From NCBI RefSeq assembly GCF_045062745.1, contig NZ_JBJGED010000035.1:9903-73902 (forward strand): 64,000 nucleotides of DNA. Direction: 5' to 3'. The stretch is from Paenibacillus_AA sp045062745 (GTDB lineage: Bacteria; Bacillota; Bacilli; Paenibacillales; NBRC-103111). Below are positions 1-7,616 of this stretch, in pieces. Under the pieces are notes generated by a model. The model was not told the origin of the DNA. It saw nothing but the letters and a program-made list of their open reading frames with translations, and did not search any database. Position 1 is the stretch's first letter. Each line of letters starts with the position of its first letter. The position numbers were made by a program, and so were the translations under genes.

Positions 1-789
1 CTGGATGCCGACCGGATGGATTACTTGCTCCGCGACGCGTATTTCACCGGCGTGAATTACGGTACGTTCGATCTGGAGCGCATCCTCCGGGTCATTCGTC
101 CGCACAAGGGTCGGATCGTCGTCAAAGAGAGCGGCATGCACGCGGTCGAAGATTATTTGATGGCGCGGTATCAAATGTACTGGCAAATCTATTTTCACCC
201 AGTTACCCGTAGTTCGGAAATAGTTTTGAGAAAAATATTCGAGCGCGCGAATTTTTTATACAAACAGACGTTCGATTTTCGGTTCATGCCGGCCGCTTTT
301 GAGAGCTTGCTGAAAGGAACATTGACCCTGGACGACTACTTGGAGCTGGACGAGTCCTACGTGCAGATGACGCTCATGCAATGGACGCGGGAGCGCGACC
401 CGATTCTCGCCGATCTGTGCGACCGGTTCCTGAACCGCAAGTTGTTCAAGTATGCTACGCTTGATTCGGAGCCGAGCCCCTGCGAAGAGGAGCTGCGAAC
501 TTGGATGAAGGCGAAGGGCGTCGACCCGGACTATTACATGGAGATCGATTTCCTGTCGGCCTTGCCCTACGATCTGTATCGCGCGGGGGAAAAGGAAAGT
601 TTGCCGATCCTGCTGCTGGATGGGAAGGACGAGCTGGTGGAAATTTCGCGAAAATCGGAAATCGTGCGTTCCATCAGTGAAATTCACCAAGGCGAACGTC
701 GGGTGTATTATCCGGACGATCTGCTGAAGCAGTTCGTGACGGAGCTGCCGGACGGTTGGCGGGCCCGGTTCGGCTGGGACGAGGTATAG
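1..789 (+). CDS. HD-domain phosphohydrolase, C-terminal part (5'-truncated)
   Basis: The reading frame is open from base 1, so the gene starts upstream of the window; 262 residues remain. The first residues, LDADRMDYLLRDAYFTG, are the conserved block that follows the metal-binding HD motifs in the dGTPase-like HD phosphohydrolases of the B. subtilis YwfO group. The HD histidines and aspartates themselves would lie upstream and cannot be seen. The rest is an alpha-helical C-terminal region without membrane segments. The likely role is hydrolysis of a nucleotide phosphate in the cytoplasm; the substrate cannot be told from this fragment. It ends 37 bases before tatD on the same strand and could be co-transcribed with it. 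Confidence 0.8.
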   Translation: MDADRMDYLLRDAYFTGVNYGTFDLERILRVIRPHKGRIVVKESGMHAVEDYLMARYQMYWQIYFHPVTRSSEIVLRKIFERANFLYKQTFDFRFMPAAFESLLKGTLTLDDYLELDESYVQMTLMQWTRERDPILADLCDRFLNRKLFKYATLDSEPSPCEEELRTWMKAKGVDPDYYMEIDFLSALPYDLYRAGEKESLPILLLDGKDELVEISRKSEIVRSISEIHQGERRVYYPDDLLKQFVTELPDGWRARFGWDEV

Positions 790-826
790 AAGAGAGACAG
801 ACAAGTAGGAGTAGGAGTGAACTCGC

Positions 827-1594
827 ATGCTGACCGACACACATACGCATATGGATAATCAAGCATTCGCAGAGGATCGGGAGGCGGCGCTCGCACGGGC
901 GTACGACAACGGCGTCACCCGGATGATCAATATCGGCTTCAACCGGGAGACGATTCCGACTTCCCTTCAACTCGCGGAGCAGTACGATTGGATCTATTCC
1001 ACCGTCGGCTGGCATCCGCAGGATGCGATAGATATGAAGGCGGGTGACCTGGATTGGATCGAGTCGCTCTGCCGTCACCCGAAGGTCGTGGCGATCGGGG
1101 AGATCGGGCTCGACTATTACTGGGACACGTCGCCGAAGGATGTGCAGGACCGGGTGTTCCGGGGGCAGATCCGGCTCGCCCGCAAGGTCGGCCTGCCGAT
1201 CTCGATCCACAACCGCGAGGCGCATGGAGATATCGTGCGCATCCTGCGCGAGGAGAAGGCCGAGGATGTGGGCGGGGTGATGCACTGCTTCTCCGGCAGC
1301 TGGGAGACGGCCAAGCTGTGCCTCGACATGAATTTCTACATTTCCTTCGGCGGGCCGGTGACGTTCAAGAACGCACGCCAGCCGAAGGAGGTGCTGGCGC
1401 GGGTGCCGCTTGATCGCGTCTTGATCGAGACGGACGCGCCTTACTTGACGCCGCATCCGCTGCGCGGCAAACGCAATGAGACGAGCTACGTGCGGCTCGT
1501 CGCCGAATCGGCAGCTGACATCGTCGGGCTGCCGCTCGAGCAGTTCGCCGACGTGACGACGGCGAACGCGAAACGGCTGTTCCGGCTGCCCTAG
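827..1594 (+). CDS. tatD: TatD-family metal-dependent hydrolase (DNase)
   Basis: A 255-residue protein of normal length for the TatD family (B. subtilis YabD). The N-terminus carries the metal-binding HTHMD motif (about residues 6-9), followed by GEIGLDYYW near residue 93, HCFSG in the middle and IETDAPYL near residue 200; these hold the histidines, glutamate and aspartate of the TIM-barrel dinuclear metal site. Family members are cytoplasmic 3'-5' exonucleases or phosphodiesterases. The ATG is preceded by AGGAGTG at a good distance. The stop codon lies inside the loop of the terminator that follows, so the gene is the last of its transcript. Confidence 0.93.
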   Translation: MLTDTHTHMDNQAFAEDREAALARAYDNGVTRMINIGFNRETIPTSLQLAEQYDWIYSTVGWHPQDAIDMKAGDLDWIESLCRHPKVVAIGEIGLDYYWDTSPKDVQDRVFRGQIRLARKVGLPISIHNREAHGDIVRILREEKAEDVGGVMHCFSGSWETAKLCLDMNFYISFGGPVTFKNARQPKEVLARVPLDRVLIETDAPYLTPHPLRGKRNETSYVRLVAESAADIVGLPLEQFADVTTANAKRLFRLP

Positions 1595-1618
1595 GCAGGC
1601 TGGAACAGCCGTTTTTTT
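1574..1618 (+). terminator. Intrinsic terminator after tatD
   Basis: A perfect 10-base stem CGGCTGTTCC / GGAACAGCCG (1574-1583 and 1602-1611) is followed by seven T. The tatD stop codon is in the loop. It separates tatD from the convergent ecsB. Confidence 0.85.
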
Positions 1619-1655
1619 GCGCCGCTTCGCGGCGGCTGTTACGCGCGCCGCGCGC

Positions 1656-2852
1656 TCATGCGCGCCGCATCCGCGCGCGCATCGCGGCTGCGGCGCCGAG
1701 CGCCGCGAGCGGCAGCGACGCCATCGGCGCGGTGAGCGCCGGGCTCGCGGCAAGCGCGGCCGTCAGCAGCGCGAGCACCGCGAGCTGCGCGCGAAACGCG
1801 ACCGCGGCGACGGCGTGGCGGCGCGCCTGCGGCGGCAGCGGGTACAACGCCGGCATGACGGCGTGGGCGTGGAGCTCGCGCAGCGCGGACAGCTGCACGT
1901 GGATGACGAGCGCGAAGAACAAGTAGAGCCCGCTCGCGAGCCAAGGGTTCCGGCTCGTCACGATTAATGCACATGCAAGCACTAGCAGCCGCAGTACGAT
2001 ACCGGTCAACTCCGAACGAATCAGCGTGAGCGTATATAAATACAGATAAGCCCGGTCCGGGCGGAACCGGATGCCCGACGCGGCGAACTTCAGCCAGCTC
2101 CGGCGGCGCACCTGGTGCGGCAGCTCGTCTACATCGGTGAACCAGCTGAAGAAGAGGAAGAAGAACGATTGATGCTTCGCCTCCCGGGCGAGCAGCTCGG
2201 TCCAATGCACGCGGTAAGCGGGCAGTCGAGGGTACGCAAGAGCCGCTACCCCGAAGGAGACCAGGAATAAGGCGCCTGCGATCAGAAAGCCGGCCTTCAG
2301 GAAGAGGAGCCAGACCGCCGCGTTGACGATCCATTTGAACAGCGACGCCCCGATCCTATATTCGCGCGCGGCGAGGTTCGCCTCCTTCCACGCATGCAGC
2401 AGGTTCGCGACTTTCAGAGCGAGCGCAAGCAGCAGCAGCGCCCACACCGGATCCGCCTGATCCCCGAATCCGTGTACATACAACGGGCTGGCCGCGAGGA
2501 CAACCGCGATTGTGAGGAGAGCTTGTCCGATCAGGCTGTACCGGAAGGCCGCCCGGAAGTAGGAGGCCATGGCGGATTCGAGAGACAGCAAGAACACGGT
2601 GTCCGCGTCCCGCAGCAAGGTGCGGAGCGGGCTGATGGCCGTAAGCGGCAGCAGGAGCACGATCAGGACTATCGAATAGGGGAAATCAGCGGACAAATGA
2701 GGCAACGAGTATTGGTAGAAGTAGCCGAGACCGATCAGCACCATAAGCAGGAACATGAAAAAGCCGCTTCGGCCCATATCGCGTGTATAGCGGGAGACTA
2801 ACGCGAGATGCCGTTTATACCGTTCGCGCCATAGCTCGTGAGGCACGTTCAT
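1656..2852 (-). CDS. ecsB: ABC exporter permease, EcsB family
   Basis: A 398-residue hydrophobic protein with several membrane segments (for example around MFLLMVLIGLGYFYQYSL near residue 35) and the general layout of EcsB, the permease partner of EcsA. In B. subtilis Ecs affects secretion, competence and intramembrane proteolysis by RasP. The start was set at MNVPHELW because this ATG overlaps the ecsA stop (ATGA), the usual arrangement of this pair; a longer frame upstream would run through ecsA. The C-terminal part is very alanine and arginine rich and GC rich. In B. subtilis ecsAB is elsewhere, so this pair is an insertion between tatD and the yabE homologue. Confidence 0.85.
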   Translation of the reverse strand: MNVPHELWRERYKRHLALVSRYTRDMGRSGFFMFLLMVLIGLGYFYQYSLPHLSADFPYSIVLIVLLLPLTAISPLRTLLRDADTVFLLSLESAMASYFRAAFRYSLIGQALLTIAVVLAASPLYVHGFGDQADPVWALLLLALALKVANLLHAWKEANLAAREYRIGASLFKWIVNAAVWLLFLKAGFLIAGALFLVSFGVAALAYPRLPAYRVHWTELLAREAKHQSFFFLFFSWFTDVDELPHQVRRRSWLKFAASGIRFRPDRAYLYLYTLTLIRSELTGIVLRLLVLACALIVTSRNPWLASGLYLFFALVIHVQLSALRELHAHAVMPALYPLPPQARRHAVAAVAFRAQLAVLALLTAALAASPALTAPMASLPLAALGAAAAMRARMRRA

Positions 2853-3595
2853 TGCCCGCCCTCCCCAATCAAGGCGAAGAAAGTATCCTCCAGCGTGTCG
2901 GCCGATCCGACTCCCGCTTGCTTTTTCAGCTCGGACAGCGTCCCGGAGGCGATGGAACGGCCTTGATGCAGCACGATGTAGCGGTCGCAATATTTTTCAA
3001 TCGTCGACAAGATGTGCGAACTGATCAGGAGGCTGGCCCCTTCTTGCTTGCGGTCCACCATCAGCTCCAGAAGCGAGCGCATGCTGAGGGGATCCAGGCC
3101 GAGGAACGGCTCGTCTATAATGTAGAGAGGCGGTTCGACAAGAAACGCGCACATGATCATGACCTTCTGCTTCATGCCTTTCGACAATTGCTGCGGGAAA
3201 CTGTTCAGCTTGTCCCTCATCTGGAATTGCTCGCTCAATCTCTGCATCCGGCGCTCGAATTCGGCCTCCTCGAGCCCGTACACCATCGCGCTCAGCCGCA
3301 AATGCTCCCGGATCGTGAGCTCCGCGTACAGCTCCGGTGCCTCCGGCACGTACGCCAGCTGCGAACGGTAGGCCGGCTCCTCCCGGCTCGACCGGCGGCC
3401 GCTGATGCGGATCTCTCCCCGCTGCGGTTGGAGCAGCCCCAGCAGGTGCTTGATCGTGGTGCTTTTCCCGGCTCCGTTCAAGCCGATCAGCCCGATCATC
3501 TCTCCCGGGTTCACGCTGAACGATAAGTCGTGCAAGATCGGCTTCCCCAGAAAGTAGCCCCCATACAGATTTTCCACTTGCAAGATCGCTGCCAT
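2849..3595 (-). CDS. ecsA: ABC transporter ATP-binding protein, EcsA family
   Basis: A 248-residue ATPase with Walker A GLNGAGKST (about residues 38-46), signature QLSKGMKQK in the middle and Walker B YIIDEPFLGLDP. It would energise the EcsB permease encoded next, with which it overlaps by four bases. The start MAAILQVENL was chosen because it has GGAGG seven bases upstream and matches the usual N-terminus of such ATPases; the longer open frame upstream is AT-rich and non-coding in character. A weak sigma-A promoter may lie at 3633-3660 on this strand (TTGAAA, then GATAAA after 16 bases). Confidence 0.9.
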   Translation of the reverse strand: MAAILQVENLYGGYFLGKPILHDLSFSVNPGEMIGLIGLNGAGKSTTIKHLLGLLQPQRGEIRISGRRSSREEPAYRSQLAYVPEAPELYAELTIREHLRLSAMVYGLEEAEFERRMQRLSEQFQMRDKLNSFPQQLSKGMKQKVMIMCAFLVEPPLYIIDEPFLGLDPLSMRSLLELMVDRKQEGASLLISSHILSTIEKYCDRYIVLHQGRSIASGTLSELKKQAGVGSADTLEDTFFALIGEGGQ

Positions 3596-3751
3596 TAAAC
3601 ACGCCTCCGGTGACGAAATGAGTTCTGATGCTTTTATCCTATCATTTTCGGGAATTTCAAGTACATTTTTACCTATTTTTCTACAGTAATGACCTAATAT
3701 TTTAGAAAACAGGAGCATGCAGGAGCGAGAGAGAGCATTTTCATTCAGAAA

Positions 3752-3767
3752 GTGTGATTAATCACAC
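3752..3767. promoter_or_regulatory. Perfect 16-base palindrome, possible operator
   Basis: GTGTGATTAATCACAC reads the same on both strands and stands in AT-rich sequence between the divergent ecsA and riboswitch transcripts. It has TGTGA/TCACA half-sites like CRP/FNR-type operators, but with a 4-base rather than 6-base centre, so no regulator is assigned. Confidence 0.45.
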
Positions 3768-3807
3768 AAAATTCAGGGATTTGTTTAATTTTACCTGGTG
3801 ACCTCGC

Positions 3808-3836
3808 TTTACAGCTTTGGAGGAACATCGTAAACT
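3808..3836 (+). promoter_or_regulatory. Possible sigma-A promoter for the riboswitch transcript
   Basis: TTTACA (3808-3813) and TAAACT (3831-3836) are 17 bases apart and lie about 60 bases before the aptamer. The -10 is a weak match. Confidence 0.4.
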
Positions 3837-3899
3837 AACCTTCATAATAACTTAACTTCATATTGCTATCAATTTCCAATCGCTGAGTTTTCAGAAATG

Positions 3900-4040
3900 A
3901 AAAACGGGGGAACCATCAAGGGTTATTGGGGTGAATTTTGCGGCCTGGGCGCGGAAGCCTGGTGCAGCGAATAGGGCGACTCTCGCGTCCGAATCCGTCA
4001 GCTAACCTCGTAAGCGTGAAGAGAGAGGGCACTTTGTCGG
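3900..4040 (+). ncRNA. ydaO/yuaA-type cyclic di-AMP riboswitch
   Basis: The conserved core of the ydaO aptamer is visible: GGGGGAACC at its 5' side, GGGGTGAAT, then CCGAATCCGTCAGCTAACC and CTCGTAAGCG at 4000-4017, followed by GAGAGAGGGC. These are hallmark segments of the class that binds c-di-AMP. It is followed by a terminator 30 bases downstream and controls a G5/3D-domain cell-wall protein. In this class ligand binding normally favours termination, so the target should be expressed when c-di-AMP is low. The aptamer limits are approximate. Confidence 0.88.
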
Positions 4041-4069
4041 GCAGCTATGCTTGTCAGCATAGTACGCAG

Positions 4070-4102
4070 AGCCGAGAAGAGTTCCTCTTCTACGGCTTTT
4101 TT
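4070..4102 (+). terminator. Riboswitch expression-platform terminator
   Basis: AGCCGAGAAGAG pairs with CTCTTCTACGGCT around a 3-base loop and is followed by TTTTTT. Its position directly after the aptamer and 200 bases before the next gene marks it as the switchable terminator. Confidence 0.85.
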
Positions 4103-4312
4103 GTTTTGATTGCCCGGTACAGCGTTAAAGCGCCAAAGGAAATTTTTTCCTTCACCCAGGGATAACGGGTCACTACCTCTCATACACATGGGAGGGGGCG
4201 GTTTGGCCCAAAATCACACAAGTGAAGGAGAGACGGCACTACCATATTCTAGAGTCGCGTCAATTCCGATCTAGCTAACACTCGACGGCGGGGCTTAAGG
4301 AGGACCGAAGAA

Positions 4313-5443
4313 GTGGGAGGTATTCAACTAGGAGAACCCCATGTAAAGCGATCATCCAGCATGACCTTCGCATTGCGATGGAAGCGAGAAAACTTGCGTT
4401 TGATTTCAGGCGTCGCTTTGTTTTCGATCGCTATGACTTTCATGTTCATGGTGTTGATGTACGGTACGGCTACCAAGAGCGTATCCGTAGTTGTGAATGG
4501 ACAAGAAACCGTTGTGAGCACCAAGCAATGGGTCCTGCAACGCCTACTGGATGAACTGGCCATCCCGGTTGGGGCTCATGATCGATTGTCCTTGCCTCTC
4601 GAGGCGAAGTTGAAGCACGGGGACACTGTCGTGATCGATCATGCCTATCCGATTCAATTGACGGCCGATGGCAACACGGAAACCCGATACACGACAGGAA
4701 GAACGGTTGCTGCCGCTCTGGAGGACTTGAACGTATCGCTCGGAGAGCTGGATAAGGTCACTCCCGCTCTGGAATCGCCGCTCGCCGGCAACGATACGGT
4801 GCAAGTCGTCAGAGTCAGCAAGATTGTTGAGGATCAGACGGAAGCGATTCCGTTCGAGACGGTCAAACAAAACGACCCGAACCTGCTCAAAGGCAAAGAG
4901 CAGACGGTGTCCGAGGGCAAAGAAGGCGTATTGGCCAAAAAGATAGAGAAGACATTCGAAGACGGCGTGCTCGTCGCCGAGAACGTTGTGGATATGAAAG
5001 TCGCCGAGGAAAGCGTCAACAAAGTCGTCGCGCTCGGCACCAAAAACCCCGTGGTAGTCTTATCCGCCGCTTCGCCCAATATCGATGAAGTATCGAAGAA
5101 TGGGGTGACGTTTGCGTATAAGCAGATTCTGAACAACGTGACCCTTACGGCGTACACCGTCGATGTGGGCAAGTCCAGTGAGCATCCCCAATACGGCATG
5201 ACGTTCTCCGGGACGCGAGTGACGGAAGGACGCACGATTGCCGTTGACCCCAAGGTCATTCCGATCGGCTGGTGGGTGTATATCGAAGGCATCGGACTGC
5301 GCCGAGCCGAAGATACCGGAAGCGCGATTAAAGGCAATACGATCGACGTCTACTTCGACAGCCTCGATTACGCCAAACGGTTCGGCGTGAAGCGGGGATA
5401 CAAGGTCTATGTTATCGGCAAAGATAAGCCGGCTACGAATTAA
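4313..5443 (+). CDS. yabE: Cell-wall protein with DUF348, G5 and 3D domains (YabE-like)
   Basis: A 376-residue protein with one N-terminal membrane segment (about residues 33-53), two ubiquitin-like DUF348 repeats (about 60-160), a G5 domain (about 170-240) and a C-terminal 3D domain (about 285-370) showing the conserved aspartates in AVDPKVIPIG and AEDTGSAIKGNTIDVYFD. This is the architecture of B. subtilis YabE and resembles resuscitation-promoting and lytic-transglycosylase-like proteins, so it probably acts on peptidoglycan outside the membrane. A GTG start is used, with AAGGAGG eight bases upstream; an ATG at residue 17 is a weaker alternative. It is governed by the c-di-AMP riboswitch upstream. 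Confidence 0.87.
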   Translation: MGGIQLGEPHVKRSSSMTFALRWKRENLRLISGVALFSIAMTFMFMVLMYGTATKSVSVVVNGQETVVSTKQWVLQRLLDELAIPVGAHDRLSLPLEAKLKHGDTVVIDHAYPIQLTADGNTETRYTTGRTVAAALEDLNVSLGELDKVTPALESPLAGNDTVQVVRVSKIVEDQTEAIPFETVKQNDPNLLKGKEQTVSEGKEGVLAKKIEKTFEDGVLVAENVVDMKVAEESVNKVVALGTKNPVVVLSAASPNIDEVSKNGVTFAYKQILNNVTLTAYTVDVGKSSEHPQYGMTFSGTRVTEGRTIAVDPKVIPIGWWVYIEGIGLRRAEDTGSAIKGNTIDVYFDSLDYAKRFGVKRGYKVYVIGKDKPATN

Positions 5444-5459
5444 TTCCCCTTTTTGAGGT

Positions 5460-5489
5460 TTGATGAAACGGCCCTTTTTCGGGTATAGT
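5460..5489 (+). promoter_or_regulatory. Possible sigma-A promoter of rnmV
   Basis: TTGATG (5460-5465) and TATAGT (5484-5489) are 18 bases apart. A terminator-like hairpin follows before the rnmV start. Confidence 0.45.
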
Positions 5490-5509
5490 GTAAATAATTG
5501 GAGCAGGAA

Positions 5510-5537
5510 GAAGAGGAGAACCGCCCCTCTTCTTTTT
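5510..5537 (+). terminator. Intrinsic terminator between yabE and rnmV
   Basis: GAAGAGG (5510-5516) pairs with CCTCTTC (5526-5532), followed by TTTTT. It ends the yabE transcript, but also lies between a possible rnmV promoter and the rnmV start. Confidence 0.7.
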
Positions 5538-5566
5538 GTTGCTTATTGGAAAGGATGTTCGCACTT

Positions 5567-6139
5567 GTGATTCGAGAAGTCATTGTAGTGGAAGGGCGCG
5601 ACGATACGATCGCCATCCAGCGCGCGGTGCAGGCCGAGACGATCGAGACCGGCGGGTCGGCCATCGATGATGCCGTCCTCCGTCGAATCGCACTCGCTCA
5701 GGAACGGCGAGGCGTGATTGTGTTCACCGATCCGGATCATGCCGGGGAACGCATTCGCCGGATCATCGCCGCCCGCGTTCCCGGGTGCAAGCATGCCTTC
5801 CTCACTCAGCAGCAGGCGACCAAGAAGGGCGATATCGGGGTGGAGAACGCCTCGGATGAAGCGATCCGCCAGGCGCTGGAGCAGGTGAGGACCGACTATG
5901 AGGGAGGCGAGTTGGCGGCGGGAGCCTCGGCTGGAGAGCCTGTCACGCAGACCGACCTAATGGAGGCCGGCCTGCTCGTGCACCCGGACGCCGCCCGCCG
6001 GCGGCTCCTGGTCGGAGAGCGGCTCGGCATCGGGTGCTGCAACGGCAAACAGTTTCTGAAGCGGTGCGCGATGTTTCGCATTACGAAAGACGAATTTCGG
6101 GCGGCGGTAGAGCAAGGATTCCCTAACGAAGGATTGTGA
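5567..6139 (+). CDS. rnmV: Ribonuclease M5
   Basis: RNase M5 matures the 5S rRNA precursor. The 190-residue product has a Toprim domain with VVEGRDD (residues 7-13), SAIDD near 31 and FTDPDHAGE near 53-61, the acidic catalytic residues, followed by the GCKHAF block. The start was set at GTG 5567 (protein VIREVIVVEGRDD), which fits the family N-terminus and has GGAAAGG 12 bases upstream; the in-frame ATG at 5555 directly abuts that sequence and would leave no spacer. It is followed after seven bases by rsmA, the usual pairing in Bacillales. The C-terminal half around residues 110-140 is alanine and glycine rich and less conserved. Confidence 0.92.
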   Translation: MIREVIVVEGRDDTIAIQRAVQAETIETGGSAIDDAVLRRIALAQERRGVIVFTDPDHAGERIRRIIAARVPGCKHAFLTQQQATKKGDIGVENASDEAIRQALEQVRTDYEGGELAAGASAGEPVTQTDLMEAGLLVHPDAARRRLLVGERLGIGCCNGKQFLKRCAMFRITKDEFRAAVEQGFPNEGL

Positions 6140-6146
6140 ATGCCGG

Positions 6147-7019
6147 ATGATAGAACGGGTCTCTTCCCCCAGACGGACGAAGGAGTTAATCAAGAAGCAC
6201 TCGCTCGTGCTTAAGAAAAGCTTGGGGCAAAATTTTCTGACCGATCTGAACATTTTGCACCATATTGTCGATGCCGCCGAGCTGAACGCTACGAAGGGCG
6301 CGCTGGAGATCGGGCCGGGCATCGGCGCGCTGACCCAGCAGCTGGCAGAAGCGGCGAAGACCGTCGTCGCCGTCGAGATCGATCAGCGGCTGCTGCCGGT
6401 GCTGGCGGAGACCATGGAACCATACCCGAACGCGCACATCGTGCACGGGGATGTGCTGAAGCTGTCGCTGGCGGAGCTGTGGGACACCCGCTTCCGCGAC
6501 TGCTCCGGCGTCAGCGTCGTGGCAAACTTGCCTTATTACGTCACGACGGCGATCATCATGAAGCTGCTCGAGGAGAAGCTGCCGCTCGAGAACATCGTCG
6601 TCATGATCCAGCGGGAAGTGGCCGAGCGCATGTCGGCCCCTCCCGGTACCAAGGCCTACGGCAGCCTTAGCATCGCCGTGCAGTATTATTGCGTGCCGGA
6701 GATCGTCAAGATCGTGCCGCCGACCGTGTTCGTGCCTCAGCCGAATGTGGATTCGGCCGTCATTCGCTTGAGGCTGCGGGACAAGCCCGCGGTCGAGACC
6801 GACGACGAAGCGTTCTTCTTCGAAGTCGTCCAAGCCTGCTTCGTCCAGCGGCGGAAGACGATCGCAAACAACCTGCGGGCCGCGTTCTTCCGTGGCGACG
6901 ACCGCACCCGCCTGGAGGCCGTCCTGGCCTCCTGCGGCATCGATCCCGCGCGTCGGGCGGAGACGCTCAGCCTGGACGAATTCGCCCGCCTGAGCCGGGC
7001 GATCGCCTCCGCGCGCTGA
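6147..7019 (+). CDS. rsmA: 16S rRNA (adenine-1518/1519-N6)-dimethyltransferase
   Basis: KsgA/RsmA dimethylates two adjacent adenines in helix 45 of 16S rRNA during 30S assembly. The 290-residue protein shows KSLGQNFLTD (about 24-33), the SAM-binding EIGPGIGALTQQL (from about 54) and the catalytic NLPYY (about 127-131). Length is typical. It starts seven bases after rnmV and is followed by a strong terminator. Confidence 0.96.
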   Translation: MIERVSSPRRTKELIKKHSLVLKKSLGQNFLTDLNILHHIVDAAELNATKGALEIGPGIGALTQQLAEAAKTVVAVEIDQRLLPVLAETMEPYPNAHIVHGDVLKLSLAELWDTRFRDCSGVSVVANLPYYVTTAIIMKLLEEKLPLENIVVMIQREVAERMSAPPGTKAYGSLSIAVQYYCVPEIVKIVPPTVFVPQPNVDSAVIRLRLRDKPAVETDDEAFFFEVVQACFVQRRKTIANNLRAAFFRGDDRTRLEAVLASCGIDPARRAETLSLDEFARLSRAIASAR

Positions 7020-7046
7020 CGCCGCCTCTCGCGGCTCGGGCTCCTA

Positions 7047-7101
7047 AAAGTCCGGCCCAGCTTGCTCCGCCTCTGCGGAGTCAAGCTAGGCCGGGCTTTT
7101 T
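7047..7101 (+). terminator. Intrinsic terminator after rsmA
   Basis: A long stem, AAGTCCGGCC-AGCTTG-CTCCGC pairing with GCGGAG-CAAGCT-GGCCGGGCTT around a CTCT loop, ends in TTTTT. Confidence 0.85.
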
Positions 7102-7341
7102 GCTGCGCGGGGCGGGGGCGCAGCTGGCCGTCGGCATATAGGAGTCGGAACCAGGAGCGTTGAAAAGCGGAGAAAGATGGGATCCGGAGATGTGTAGAGT
7201 AGAAATGACCATGGAGAGAGCAGAAGCATCCTTCAATGCCACAAGCCTCCTAACTGTGGGCGGTCAGGCTGCCGGCGATGCCCCAAACCAGGCGCTAAGT
7301 GCAACGATAGCGCACCCGCCCTTACTGCCCTTCCCACCTAA

Positions 7342-7559
7342 GTGGGAGAGGCGCCCGCTACGGGCAGGGGCAAACCTGAGCGGACGCGGTCAAGCTGAGC
7401 TGGAGAGCGACCTTTATAGACGTGTTGCCACCATGCCGAAGGCCTGTGCGATCCAAGCAACACGTCTATAACCGAGCCAGAAGCCAGGTTGACCGCGGGA
7501 GCGAACAGTCTGCCATTGCCCAATACGTCTCTGCCTGCCTTACATGCGCCTCCTCCCAC
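7342..7559. repeat. 218-base imperfect palindrome
   Basis: Three matched segments are nested around a centre near 7443. The outer arms are GTGGGAGAGGCGC (from 7342) and GCGCCTCCTCCCAC (7546-7559). The middle arms are CGCGGTCAA (7385-7393) and TTGACCGCG (7489-7497). The inner arms are a perfect 15-base pair, TTATAGACGTGTTGC (7414-7428) and GCAACACGTCTATAA (7457-7471). The right arm is about 20 bases longer between the outer and middle segments. It could be a non-autonomous mobile element relic or a large structured RNA. The outer left arm can also form a local hairpin (CCCACCTAAGTGGG). Confidence 0.65.
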
Positions 7560-7568
7560 CCAACACCG

Positions 7569-7597
7569 CACCATTTGCCTATTCCCACCATAGGATA
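7569..7597 (+). promoter_or_regulatory. Possible sigma-K promoter of yabG
   Basis: CACC (7569-7572) and CATAGGATA (7589-7597) match the sigma-K pattern mACm, N16, CATAnnnTA. The predicted start point would fall inside the GAGGAGG ribosome binding site, which counts against it; yabG is sigma-K controlled in B. subtilis. Confidence 0.35.
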
Positions 7598-7616
7598 GTC
7601 GAGGAGGCGATTCGGA

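Larger units (their letters stand above)
3596..4312. other. Intergenic control region between ecsA and the G5/3D gene
   Basis: This 717-base gap contains a perfect 16-base palindrome (3752-3767), a possible sigma-A promoter (3808-3836), a c-di-AMP riboswitch aptamer (about 3900-4035) and its terminator (4070-4102), each listed separately, then about 200 bases of leader before the next ribosome binding site. I see no protein gene in it. Confidence 0.8.
7102..7616. other. Long intergenic region before yabG
   Basis: No convincing protein gene is seen. The first 240 bases are unremarkable; the last 220 bases form a long imperfect palindrome (separate entry), followed by a possible sigma-K promoter next to the yabG ribosome binding site. 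Confidence 0.7.
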
